NCBI RefSeq assembly: GCF_014235185.1
Contig: NZ_CP060131.1
Coordinates: forward strand, 1,929,501 to 1,993,500
Direction: 5' to 3'
Source: Pseudonocardia petroleophila
GTDB taxonomy: Bacteria; Actinomycetota; Actinomycetes; Mycobacteriales; Pseudonocardiaceae
DNA length: 64,000 nucleotides
The notes under the pieces were generated by a model. That model was not told where the DNA came from, searched no databases, and saw only the letters and a list, made by a program, of their open reading frames with translations. The translations under genes were made by a program, and so were the position numbers. Positions within the stretch are counted from its first letter, which is position 1. Every line of letters starts with the position of its first letter. Positions 56,334-64,000 of the stretch are shown here, piece by piece.

Positions 56334-57038
56334 CTATCCGCGGTGCAGGTCGACGGGGCGGGCGTCGTCGGGCGGGGTGCCGAAGACCGTCGCGGGGTCG
56401 TGCTCGGGCGCCGGTTCCGAGGTCAGGTGCGCGGCGAGGATGCGGTCGGTGCGGAACCAGCGCGGGCCCTGCCGCAGCCGGCACCAGGCCAGCAGGTGCC
56501 AGTGCCCGCCGGTGGCGGCCAGCGCGGCCGGCTCGACGGCCCGCTCGGTGACGGTGCCGTGCCGGTCGGCGAAGCGCAGGACGGTGACCAGGCGGCGGCG
56601 CACCGCCTCGTCGAGCACGCGGGCGACGGCCGGGCGCGGCGGCTGCTCCGGGATGCGCAGCCACAGCCGGGACGCGATCGACTCGGCCCGGGCCCGCTCG
56701 GCGTCCGGCATGGCGGCGAGGACCTTGCTCAGCGCGGTGCGGGCGTCGGCGGCGAACGGCAGGGTCGGCAGGGCGGCCAGTGCCACCGCGATCGCCGCGG
56801 CCTCGGCGCCGGTGAGGTTCAGCGGCGGCAGCGCGGCGGCGGCGGCGAGGACGTACCCGCCGCCGGGGCCGGACTGCGCCCACAGCGGCACGCCCGCCTG
56901 CAGGAGCGCGTCGACGTCGCGCTTGATCGTGCGCGTCGAGACCTCCAGGCGGCGTGCGAGCCAGGCGCCGGTGCGCCCGGCCGGTCCGGCCGCGCGCAGT
57001 TCCTCGGCGATCGCGTAGAGGCGCTCGGTGCGGTTCAC
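56334..57038 (-). CDS. WYL-domain type winged-helix regulator
   Basis: 234 residues. The N-terminal HTH_11 domain (TERLYAIAEELRAAGPAG, LEVSTRTIKRDVDALL) is joined to a WYL sensor (VTVLRFADRHGTVTERAV, WHLLAWCRLRQGPRWFRTDRI). I start at the GTG at 57038; an upstream GTG at 57080 lies inside a perfect inverted repeat. It is convergent with SMP-30 and divergent from an alpha/beta hydrolase, its likely target. Confidence 0.88.
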   Translation of the reverse strand: MNRTERLYAIAEELRAAGPAGRTGAWLARRLEVSTRTIKRDVDALLQAGVPLWAQSGPGGGYVLAAAAALPPLNLTGAEAAAIAVALAALPTLPFAADARTALSKVLAAMPDAERARAESIASRLWLRIPEQPPRPAVARVLDEAVRRRLVTVLRFADRHGTVTERAVEPAALAATGGHWHLLAWCRLRQGPRWFRTDRILAAHLTSEPAPEHDPATVFGTPPDDARPVDLHRG

Positions 57039-57060
57039 GGGGACGAGGATGCCCCGGAAC

Positions 57061-57082
57061 CGGTGACACCACGGTGTCACCG
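57061..57082. promoter_or_regulatory. Perfect inverted repeat between WYL regulator and hydrolase genes
   Basis: CGGTGACACC-AC-GGTGTCACCG, 10-base arms with a 2-base spacer, lies 22 bases before the hydrolase ATG and 22 before the regulator GTG. Position and symmetry suit a shared operator. Confidence 0.6.
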
Positions 57083-57103
57083 ACCCCTCGTCACCCTGGT
57101 CCC

Positions 57104-57973
57104 ATGACCATCTGGCACCTGGACCGTCCCGACGGCCGACGCGTCGCCGTCCACGAGCTCACCCCCGAGGCCCCGGCCGGCGCGCCGATCGTCCTGTTCT
57201 CCCACCCGGCCCCGGGTTCGGGCGCGTTCGACCCCGACCCGGCGGCGACGGCCGCGGCGGGCGTCCGGCTGATCGCCCCGGACCGGCCCGGCTACGGCCG
57301 GTCCGACCCGGTCCCGGGCCTCGTGACCGTCGACCTGGCCGCGGACGACGCCGCCGCCGTCCTCGACCACGTGCTCCCCGCGGGCGGCACGGCCGGGCTC
57401 GCGGGATGGTCGGCCGGCGGGCGCGTCGCCCTCGCCGTGGCGGCCGGGCGGCCCGAGCTGGCCGGGCGCGTCGCCGTGGTCGGCACGCCCGCCCCCGACG
57501 AGGAGGTGCCCTGGTACGGCGAGTTCGGGGCGATGATCGACCAGCTGCGCGGCCGGCCCGAGCCCGACGCCCGTGCGGCGCTCGACGGCGCGTTCGCGCA
57601 GATGCTCGAGCACACGACGGGCGACGCCCTGCTCACGCACGTCGCGGACGCGACGGCGGACGCGGTCCCGCTCGCCGCTCCCGGGGTGACCGAGCGGCTG
57701 CGCGCGATGCTCGACGCGGCAGTGCGGCAGGGGGCGGCCGGCCTGGCCGCGGACGTCGGCGGCTACACGCTCGCCCCGTGGGGCTTCGACCCCGCGGACG
57801 TGCGGGCCGACGTGCTGCTGGGCTACGGCGCCGCCGACGCCGCGGTCGGCCCGGACCACGGGCGGTGGTGGGGGAAGGTCCTGCCCGCGGCCCGCCTCGA
57901 GGTGCTGCCGGACGTCGGGCACCTGCTCGTCGTCCCGTTCTGGCGGGAGGTCCTCGCCCACCTCACGGGCTGA
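57104..57973 (+). CDS. Alpha/beta hydrolase
   Basis: 289 residues. The sheet and elbow are LFSHPAPGSGAF, LIAPDRPGYGRSDP and LAGWSAGGRVAL (Ser105); the acid is in YGAADAAVGPDHG and the base in LPDVGHLLVVP. The substrate is unknown. No Shine-Dalgarno sequence precedes the ATG at 57104. It is divergent from the WYL regulator across an inverted repeat, and its stop is 13 bases from the GAF regulator's stop. Confidence 0.87.
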   Translation: MTIWHLDRPDGRRVAVHELTPEAPAGAPIVLFSHPAPGSGAFDPDPAATAAAGVRLIAPDRPGYGRSDPVPGLVTVDLAADDAAAVLDHVLPAGGTAGLAGWSAGGRVALAVAAGRPELAGRVAVVGTPAPDEEVPWYGEFGAMIDQLRGRPEPDARAALDGAFAQMLEHTTGDALLTHVADATADAVPLAAPGVTERLRAMLDAAVRQGAAGLAADVGGYTLAPWGFDPADVRADVLLGYGAADAAVGPDHGRWWGKVLPAARLEVLPDVGHLLVVPFWREVLAHLTG

Positions 57974-57985
57974 CCCGGGTGCCGC

Positions 57986-59446
57986 TCACGGGGCGGCGAT
58001 GGTCAGGCGGGCGGTGAGGACGGGGCGGCGGGGGTCGCGCGGGGGGAGAGCGCGGAGCAGGCGCTGGGACAGCTCGGGGTCGTCGGCGCCGTCGACGGTC
58101 TCCGACAGCGCCCACATCGCGTCGACGTCGCGGCTGTCGAGCACGGCCCGCCGCAGCGCGACGGCGAGCAGCTCCCGCTCCTCCCGCACCCCGGGCGACT
58201 CGGAGCGGGGCAGCAGCGGGCCGCGGTAGGCGCGAGCGGCCCCGCGGACGTCGCCCTCGGCCAGCGCCGACCGGACCGCGACGAAGTCGGCGTCGACGCG
58301 GGCGCGGAGCCGGTAGGGCTGCGTGCGCAGGACCCCGGCCCCGAGCGCGGCGCGCAGGCGGTGCATCTCCGCCCGCACCGTGCCGGCCCTGCCCGCGTCG
58401 CCGTGCAGGGCGGTGGCGAGCTCGTCGGCGGTGAGGCCGTCGGGGTGCAGGGCCAGCAGCGTGAGCACCTCGGCGTGGCGCAGCGTCAGCCGGACGTGCC
58501 CGCCGTCGAGGCAGGCCAGCGGGCGGACGGCCCCGAGGAAGGGCAGCGACAGCACCGGCCGCGGCGCCGACCCGGTGCGGTGCAGCCGCATCAGCCAGCC
58601 CTCCGCGAGCTGCTCCAGCACGCCCTCGCCCGCCTCGCCGAGCGCCACCCGGTCACCCACCGCCGGCAGCTCGACGCGCGCGGGCAGCCAGCCGTGCGGC
58701 TGGGCGGCGAGCACCCGGCCGCCGGGGGTGAGCAGGGCGCCCGGCTCGTCGCGCAGCCCGATGAGGTGGGTGAGGTTGCGCGCGAGCAGCCGCTCGTCAC
58801 GCATCGCGAGCCGGGCGGCGAGGTGGCCCTCGGCCAGCCGCGCCGCCGCCACGACGAGCGCGAGCGTCGTGGGGTGGAACGTGCGCGCCGGTCCGGTGAC
58901 GTCGACGGCCCCGATCACCTCGCCGGAGTCGGGGTCGTGCACGGGGCAGGCCGCGCAGGTCCAGCTGTGGTAGGTCCGGACGAGGTGCTCGGCGGAGTGG
59001 ATCTGCACCGCCCGGTCGGCGGCGAGTGCGGTGCCCATCGCGTTGGTGCCGATGCTGTCCTCGGTCCAGCGCGTCCCCTCCACCAGCCCGACGCCCTCGG
59101 CGCGGCGCAGCACGTCGCGCTGGCCCTCGCGCCACAGGATGTGCCCCTGCGCGTCGGTCACGATCATCATGTGCATCGCCTCGTCGGCGATCGAGACGAG
59201 CGTGTCGCGCAGCACCGGGACGACCGCCGCGAGCGGGTGGCCGTCGCGGATGCCGCCGACCTCGGCGGGGGAGTAGACGTGCGGCGGGCCGCCGTGCTCC
59301 TCGGGGTCGACGCTCGCCGCCAGCGACCGCCGCCAGGACTCCGAGACGACCTCGCGCGGGGCGGGCCCGGACCGGTCACCGGCGAGGGCCGCCTCCCGGA
59401 CGCGCGCGAGGGTCCGGGCGTGCTGCACCTGGTCGTCGACCGACAC
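57986..59446 (-). CDS. GAF-domain regulator with SARP/BTAD-like C-terminus
   Basis: 486 residues. A GAF domain of the acetoin/aldehyde-regulator type (about 95-190) includes [19 protein letters not shown] and [13 protein letters not shown]. The C-terminal part (about 320-486) reads like a winged helix plus BTAD repeats ([41 protein letters not shown]). There is no sigma-54 AAA+ domain, unlike proteobacterial AcoR. It is divergent from the aldehyde dehydrogenase gene, its probable target. GTG start; AGGAGGA lies upstream at long spacing. Confidence 0.85.
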   Translation of the reverse strand: MSVDDQVQHARTLARVREAALAGDRSGPAPREVVSESWRRSLAASVDPEEHGGPPHVYSPAEVGGIRDGHPLAAVVPVLRDTLVSIADEAMHMMIVTDAQGHILWREGQRDVLRRAEGVGLVEGTRWTEDSIGTNAMGTALAADRAVQIHSAEHLVRTYHSWTCAACPVHDPDSGEVIGAVDVTGPARTFHPTTLALVVAAARLAEGHLAARLAMRDERLLARNLTHLIGLRDEPGALLTPGGRVLAAQPHGWLPARVELPAVGDRVALGEAGEGVLEQLAEGWLMRLHRTGSAPRPVLSLPFLGAVRPLACLDGGHVRLTLRHAEVLTLLALHPDGLTADELATALHGDAGRAGTVRAEMHRLRAALGAGVLRTQPYRLRARVDADFVAVRSALAEGDVRGAARAYRGPLLPRSESPGVREERELLAVALRRAVLDSRDVDAMWALSETVDGADDPELSQRLLRALPPRDPRRPVLTARLTIAAP

Positions 59447-59612
59447 GGCCCCGATCGTCCTCCTGCAGATCAGTCAAGGCAACCCTGAGTCAGGATCGCA
59501 CTGGCGGATGGGTCAGGTGGTGGGATCCGCATCTGCGTGCAACCCGCCTGCAACCCCGGTCTTCCTAGTGTCGGGCATCACCTGCCCTCGACGATGTGGA
59601 AGGACCAGCCAG

Positions 59613-61136
59613 ATGGCCACGTACGCGAACCCGGGCGACCCCGGCAGTGTCGTCACCTTCAAGCCCCGCTACGACAACTTCATCGGCGGCGAGTACGTCG
59701 CACCGGTCACGGGGCGGTACTTCGAGAACCCGACGCCGATCACGGGCCAGACGTTCACCGAGGTGTCCCGCAGCACGGCCGAGGACATCGAGCTCGCCCT
59801 CGACGCCGCGCACGCGGCCGCCCCCGCTTGGGGCAGGACCGCCGTGGCCGAGCGCGCCAACATCCTCAACAAGATGGCCGACCGCATCGAGGCGAACCTC
59901 GAGCACATCGCCATCGCCGAGGCGTGGGAGAACGGCAAGGCCTGCCGCGAGACCCTGGCCGCCGACATCCCGCTCGCGATCGACCACCTGCGCTACTTCG
60001 CGGGGGCGATCCGCGCGCAGGAGGGCGGCATCTCCGAGATCGACGCCGACACGATCGCCTACCACTTCCACGAGCCGCTGGGCGTCGTCGGCCAGATCAT
60101 CCCGTGGAACTTCCCGATCCTCATGGCGATCTGGAAGCTCGCCCCGGCGCTCGCGGCGGGCAACGCGGTCGTCCTCAAGCCGGCCGAGCAGACCCCGGCG
60201 TCGATCCACGTGCTCAACGAGCTCGTCGGCGACCTGCTGCCCGCGGGCGTGCTGAACATCGTCAACGGGTTCGGCGTGGAGGCCGGCAAGCCGCTGGCGT
60301 CGAACAAGCGCATCCGCAAGATCGCCTTCACCGGCGAGACCACCACCGGCCGGCTGATCATGCAGTACGCGTCGGAGAACCTGATCCCGGTCACTCTGGA
60401 GCTCGGCGGCAAGAGCCCCAACGTCTTCTTCGACGACGTGGCGGCGCAGAACGACAGCTTCTACGACAAGGCGCTCGAGGGCTTCGCGATGTTCGCCCTC
60501 AACCAGGGCGAGGTCTGCACCTGCCCGTCGCGCGCGCTGATCCAGGGCGGCATCTACACCGACTTCCTGCAGGACGCGGTCAAGCGCACCGAGCAGATCA
60601 AGCAGGGCCACCCGCTCGACACCGACACCATGATCGGTGCGCAGGCGTCCAACGACCAGCTCGAGAAGATCCTGTCCTACATCGACATCGGCCGTCAGGA
60701 GGGCGCGAAGATCCTCACCGGCGGCGAGCGCGCCGACCTCGGTGGCGAGCTGTCCGGCGGCTACTACGTGCAGCCGACGGTCTTCGAGGGCGACAACTCG
60801 ATGCGGATCTTCCAGGAGGAGATCTTCGGGCCGGTCGTCTCGGTGGCGCGCTTCGCCGACTATGACGACGCTGTCCGGACCGCCAACGACACCCTCTACG
60901 GACTCGGCGCGGCCGTCTGGTCGCGCGACGGCAACGTGGCCTACCGGGCGGGCCGCGACATCCAGGCCGGCCGGGTCTGGGTGAACAACTACCACGCCTA
61001 CCCGGCGCACGCGGCGTTCGGCGGCTACAAGCAGTCCGGCATCGGTCGCGAGAACCACAAGATGATGCTGGACCACTACCAGAACACGAAGAACATGCTG
61101 GTCAGCTACTCGCAGAACGCCCAGGGCTTCTTCTGA
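59613..61136 (+). CDS. NAD-dependent aldehyde dehydrogenase (ExaC/AdhB-type)
   Basis: 507 residues. Catalytic Cys302 is in [11 protein letters not shown], the general base Glu263 in [10 protein letters not shown], and cofactor-binding [19 protein letters not shown] near 162. It oxidises acetaldehyde or similar aldehydes to acids. AAGGACC precedes the ATG at 59613. It is coupled to a DUF779 gene by a TGATG overlap, the conserved pair in many bacteria. Direct repeats TGCAACCC at 59538 and 59549 lie upstream. Confidence 0.95.
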   Translation: MATYANPGDPGSVVTFKPRYDNFIGGEYVAPVTGRYFENPTPITGQTFTEVSRSTAEDIELALDAAHAAAPAWGRTAVAERANILNKMADRIEANLEHIAIAEAWENGKACRETLAADIPLAIDHLRYFAGAIRAQEGGISEIDADTIAYHFHEPLGVVGQIIPWNFPILMAIWKLAPALAAGNAVVLKPAEQTPASIHVLNELVGDLLPAGVLNIVNGFGVEAGKPLASNKRIRKIAFTGETTTGRLIMQYASENLIPVTLELGGKSPNVFFDDVAAQNDSFYDKALEGFAMFALNQGEVCTCPSRALIQGGIYTDFLQDAVKRTEQIKQGHPLDTDTMIGAQASNDQLEKILSYIDIGRQEGAKILTGGERADLGGELSGGYYVQPTVFEGDNSMRIFQEEIFGPVVSVARFADYDDAVRTANDTLYGLGAAVWSRDGNVAYRAGRDIQAGRVWVNNYHAYPAHAAFGGYKQSGIGRENHKMMLDHYQNTKNMLVSYSQNAQGFF

Positions 61137-61513
61137 TGGCCGAGCGGGTCGCGCTCTCGCCCGCCGCAGCGGACCTCCTCGTGGGGCTGACGCGGACCCA
61201 CGGCCCGCTGATGTTCCACCAGTCCGGCGGGTGCTGCGACGGCAGCTCGCCCATGTGCTACCCGGACGGGGACTTCAGGCTCGGCGGATCCGACGTCCAT
61301 CTCGGCGACCTGGTCGTCGACGGGCTGGAGCGGCCCATCGGCTTCCACATGTCGGAGTCGCAGTTCGAGTACTGGAAGCACACGCACCTCACCGTCGACG
61401 TCGTGCAGGGCCGCGGCAGCGGGTTCTCGGTCGAGGCGCCGGAGGGCGTCCGGTTCATGATCCGCTCCCGGCTGCTCTCCGACGAGGAGTCGGCGGAGCT
61501 GAACGGCGGATGA
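61136..61513 (+). CDS. DUF779 family protein, ALDH partner
   Basis: 125 residues. The motif HQSGGCCDGSSPMCYPDGDF (residues 28-47) supplies three conserved cysteines, plus HMSESQFEYWKHTHL and a C-terminal FMIRSRLLSDEE. DUF779 proteins are almost always next to ExaC-like aldehyde dehydrogenases and may help the enzyme, but the mechanism is unknown. The ATG overlaps the ALDH stop by one base. Confidence 0.9.
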   Translation: MAERVALSPAAADLLVGLTRTHGPLMFHQSGGCCDGSSPMCYPDGDFRLGGSDVHLGDLVVDGLERPIGFHMSESQFEYWKHTHLTVDVVQGRGSGFSVEAPEGVRFMIRSRLLSDEESAELNGG

Positions 61514-61522
61514 CACCACCCC

Positions 61523-61562
61523 GTGCGCGGATACGGTTGCCCAGGCAGCCGTATCCGCGCAC
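61523..61562. terminator. 40-base near-perfect palindrome after DUF779
   Basis: 19-base arms with one T-G wobble and a 2-base centre; the left arm starts GTGCGCGGATACGG. It begins 9 bases after the DUF779 stop and ends 16 bases before the isochorismatase start, so it probably ends the aldehyde operon. Confidence 0.75.
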
Positions 61563-61578
61563 GAGTACCGGAGGAACC

Positions 61579-62172
61579 ATGTCCGAGCCCACGACCCTGC
61601 GCACACTGGTCGGCCTGCCGAAGGAACCGGCGAGCCTTGCCGAGTCCACGCTGATCATGGTCGACCTGCAGAACACCTACACCCGCGGCGTGATGGAGCT
61701 GGAGGACGTGCAGCCGGCCATCGACGAGGCGGCCGCGCTGCTCGACCGGGCCCGCTCCGCGGGGATCCCGGTCATCCACATCCAGCACGACTCGGGCGAG
61801 GGGTCGGCCTACGACGTGCGTGCCGACATCGGGGCGATCGTCGACCGCGTCGCGCCCCGCGACGGCGAGCCGGTGATCGTCAAGAACTACCCGAACTCGT
61901 TCACGGCGACCGACCTGAACGACCGGCTCGCCCCCGGCAGCAACCTCGTGCTCGCCGGGTTCATGACGCACATGTGCATCAACTCGACGGCCCGCGGCGC
62001 GTTCAGCCTCGGCCACCGCCCGTCGGTGGTGGCGGGGGCGACGGCCACCCGCGCGCTCCCCGGCGTCGACGGCGAACCGGTGCCGGCGTCGGTCCTGCAG
62101 GCCACCAGCCTCGCGGCGATCTCCGACCTGTTCGGGATCGTGGTCCCGACCTCGGCCGGCATCCCGGACTAG
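61579..62172 (+). CDS. Isochorismatase-family cysteine hydrolase
   Basis: 197 residues. The catalytic triad is Asp29 (IMVDLQN), Lys102 (IVKNYPN) and Cys133 (FMTHMCIN). Members include nicotinamidase and N-carbamoylsarcosine-type amidases; the substrate is not clear. GGAGG precedes the ATG at 61579. Its TAG stop overlaps that of the convergent gene at a CTAG. Confidence 0.92.
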   Translation: MSEPTTLRTLVGLPKEPASLAESTLIMVDLQNTYTRGVMELEDVQPAIDEAAALLDRARSAGIPVIHIQHDSGEGSAYDVRADIGAIVDRVAPRDGEPVIVKNYPNSFTATDLNDRLAPGSNLVLAGFMTHMCINSTARGAFSLGHRPSVVAGATATRALPGVDGEPVPASVLQATSLAAISDLFGIVVPTSAGIPD

Positions 62173-63008
62173 AGCCGGACCCGCGCCACGACGGCCCGGT
62201 GGTCGCTGCCCGGCACGTCGTGCACGGACGCGCCGGTGGACACCGCACCGTCGGGCAGCAGCACGTGGTCGATCCGGATGCCCGCCCAGCGCGGCAGCCG
62301 GGCCGGCCACGTGCCCGCGCCCAGCGGGCCCGCGCTCGGCCCGACCGCGCGCAGCAGGCGGTGGTCGACCGTGGCGTTGATGTCGCCCGCGACGATCGCC
62401 CCCTCCGCGCTCCACCCGGCGGCGACGCGCAGGTCGCGGCGCCAGTCGTGCACGACGCCGAGGCGGGCCGGGGCGGTGGTGTGCACGGCGTAGAGCGCCC
62501 GGTGCCCGAGCAGGCCCCCGGAGACCCGGACGTGCGGCAGCCGCATCGCGTGCCCGGGCTCCATCGCCACGCCGGCGGCGCGCGGCCCGGCCAGCACCGT
62601 GACGCCCCACCCGTCGCGCCGCCCGGGCTGGAGCGACGCGACGCCGCGGTAGCCCGCGACCCGCTCGAGGATCCGCCCGCAGTAGGCGTGCCCCGCCTCC
62701 GGCAGCACGACGAGGTCGGGCCGCTCGCGCCCGATCAGCGCGGCCAGAGCGGCGGGGTCGGCGCGGCCGTGCCAGACGTTGAGGACGAGGACGACCACGT
62801 CCCCGTCCGCGGGGGGCGGGGTCGGGGCCGGTCGCCGGTGCAGCACCGCGGGCGCCGCGACGGCCAGCGCCGCGGCCGCCGCGGCACCGCCCCACGCCCG
62901 CGACGCCCCCGCGACGGCCGCCGCCAGCAGCGCGACGGTCAGGTGCGGTCGCCAGGCCAGCAGCAGGACCGCGGGGAACCGGTCGACGATCGACGTCTTC
63001 ACGGGCAC
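62169..63008 (-). CDS. Membrane-anchored endonuclease/exonuclease/phosphatase family protein
   Basis: 279 residues. Two or three N-terminal hydrophobic segments (about 12-55) are followed by an EEP fold: VLVLNVWHG, LVVLPEAGHAY, IVAGDINAT and PGSDHRAVVARV, giving the catalytic Asn, Glu, Asp and His. Members include DNases, phospholipases and inositol phosphatases. The GTG at 63008 or two codons downstream is the start. Substrate unknown. Confidence 0.85.
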   Translation of the reverse strand: MPVKTSIVDRFPAVLLLAWRPHLTVALLAAAVAGASRAWGGAAAAAALAVAAPAVLHRRPAPTPPPADGDVVVLVLNVWHGRADPAALAALIGRERPDLVVLPEAGHAYCGRILERVAGYRGVASLQPGRRDGWGVTVLAGPRAAGVAMEPGHAMRLPHVRVSGGLLGHRALYAVHTTAPARLGVVHDWRRDLRVAAGWSAEGAIVAGDINATVDHRLLRAVGPSAGPLGAGTWPARLPRWAGIRIDHVLLPDGAVSTGASVHDVPGSDHRAVVARVRL

Positions 63009-63151
63009 CCACTATCCTCGGCCCCGGCGTTCCCGTACGCCACCGGTCCGCGGGCAGGGCAGAGCCCCACGGGAGCACTCCCCGTACGGCCCGGACCACC
63101 ACCTCCTTCCGGCCGGCGTCGCGGACCGCGGGCCGTGTGAAGGAGGTCGCC

Positions 63152-64000
63152 ATGCCGACCGTCCCCCTGCCCGACGACCCCGACCTCGGTCAGCTCCGCA
63201 AGCAGGCCCGGGACCTGCAGACGAGCGTGCGCGCGGCCTGGCCGGGCTCGCTCGACCTCGTCGCCGAACTCCATCCCGACGGCGCCCCCGCCGATCCGGC
63301 GCGCTGGCCGCTGCACGCCGCCCAGCTCGTCCTCGCCCGCCTGTACCGCTTCCCGAGCTGGCCCGCCATGGTGCGCCACGTCGGGATCGTCGCCGAGCAC
63401 CGCCGCGCCCCGGACACCGCGCCCCCGTCGGACGACCCGGCCACGGAGTTCCTGCGCCGCGTGTGCCTCACCTTCGGCGGCGCCGACGGGCCGCTGCAGG
63501 CCACCGCGGCCGCCGTGCTCGACGCGCACCCCGGCATCGCCCGCGGCGACGTGTGGGTGGCCGCCGCCCGGGCCGACGTCGACGAGGTGGCCCGCCTGCT
63601 CACCGCCGATCCGGGCCTCGCCGTGCGCGAGGGTGGTCCGCACCGCTGGCCGCCGATCGCGTACCTGGTGTTCGCCCGGCACGACCCGGCACCCGGCCGC
63701 GATGCCGTCGTCGCGACCGCCCGACTGCTGCTCGACCACGGCGCCGACCCGGACACCGGCTACCTCTGGCACGGCCTGCCGTCGCCGTTCACGCTGCTCA
63801 CCGGCGCGTTCGGGGGAGGGGAGGGCGGGCAGCCGCCGCACCCGCACCAGCACGCGCTCGCCCGCGTCCTGCTCGACGCGGGCGCCGACCCCAACGACGC
63901 CCAGGCCCTCTACAACCGCATGTTCGACCCCGCCGACGACCACCTGGAGATCCTGCTCGCCGCCGGCCTGGGCCACGGCGACGGCGGGCCGTGGCGGCGC
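63152..64000 (+). CDS. Ankyrin-repeat protein, partial
   Basis: 283 codons are visible; the gene runs off the right edge. AGGAGGT at 63141-63147 supports the ATG at 63152. The first 90 residues are helical (DPDLGQLRKQARDLQTSV, FPSWPAMVRHV). Later, ankyrin-like helices appear: DVDEVARLLTADPGLA, TARLLLDHGADPDTGY and LARVLLDAGADPNDAQALYNRM. It may mediate protein contacts. The function is unknown and the C-terminus is not seen. Confidence 0.8.
   Translation, partial: MPTVPLPDDPDLGQLRKQARDLQTSVRAAWPGSLDLVAELHPDGAPADPARWPLHAAQLVLARLYRFPSWPAMVRHVGIVAEHRRAPDTAPPSDDPATEFLRRVCLTFGGADGPLQATAAAVLDAHPGIARGDVWVAAARADVDEVARLLTADPGLAVREGGPHRWPPIAYLVFARHDPAPGRDAVVATARLLLDHGADPDTGYLWHGLPSPFTLLTGAFGGGEGGQPPHPHQHALARVLLDAGADPNDAQALYNRMFDPADDHLEILLAAGLGHGDGGPWRR

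Overview
The window is very GC-rich chromosomal DNA with extreme GC at third codon positions, many GTG starts, and long series of genes joined by 4-base GTGA or ATGA overlaps. It comes from an actinomycete. The gene content (TldD/TldE, bacterial nitric oxide synthase, Lsr2, ClpC with a UVR motif, actinobacterial Ino1 with a PadR gene, PonA-type PBP beside a GT-C protein, DUF5318, DUF3040, DUF222-HNH) fits Pseudonocardiaceae, most likely Pseudonocardia. That genus assignment is inference from gene content. No rRNA, tRNA, CRISPR array, prophage or transposase was seen.

Layout. 1-7.1 kb: AhpD-like fragment, DUF3024, a 634-residue orphan with faint helicase-like features, CstA-YbdD and GTP-PEPCK. 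7.4-10.0 kb: a membrane protein and a divergent MFS exporter/TetR pair with a visible operator. 10.0-13.4 kb is the most accessory-looking part: a 22-bp degenerate tandem array directly after tetR, a possible small gene, a DUF222-HNH nuclease gene behind a LexA-type box, and a frameshifted aminoglycoside phosphotransferase. 13.5-20.3 kb: TldE-TldD-DUF2339, two small unknowns, TrmB. 20.4-31.6 kb: metabolic and regulatory genes, including an oxygenase-only nitric oxide synthase, a NYN protein coupled to an amidohydrolase, and a pcaI-pcaJ-pcaD beta-ketoadipate operon.

31.6-44.7 kb is a conserved chromosomal core that matches, from memory, the order Rv0046c-Rv0058 of Mycobacterium tuberculosis: dnaB, rplI, rpsR, ssb, rpsF, GT-C proteins, PBP, DUF5318, padR, ino1. 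dnaB has its own promoter region with a perfect LexA-type box against the -10 and a nearby cluster of DnaA boxes. The rpsF operon leader can fold its own Shine-Dalgarno sequence into a hairpin. A perfect 51-base palindrome follows ino1. Immediately after it comes a second conserved block, DUF2520-panC-panD-coaX-lysS-lsr2-clpC, equivalent to Rv3603c-Rv3596c.

52.6-64.0 kb: BrkB/YihY protein, HxlR-SCP2 regulator with divergent PPOX/hydrolase/SMP-30 operon, WYL regulator with divergent hydrolase, GAF regulator with divergent aldehyde dehydrogenase-DUF779, isochorismatase-like hydrolase, an exo/endonuclease-phosphatase protein and a truncated ankyrin gene.

A theme across the window is leaderless expression. 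At least eleven genes have a TANNNT hexamer exactly 6-7 bases before the start codon and usually no Shine-Dalgarno sequence. The strongest candidates for new biology are the two LexA-type boxes abutting -10 hexamers (dnaB and the HNH gene), the DnaA-box cluster at dnaB, the structured rpsF leader, and the 22-bp array beside the damage-inducible-looking HNH gene.
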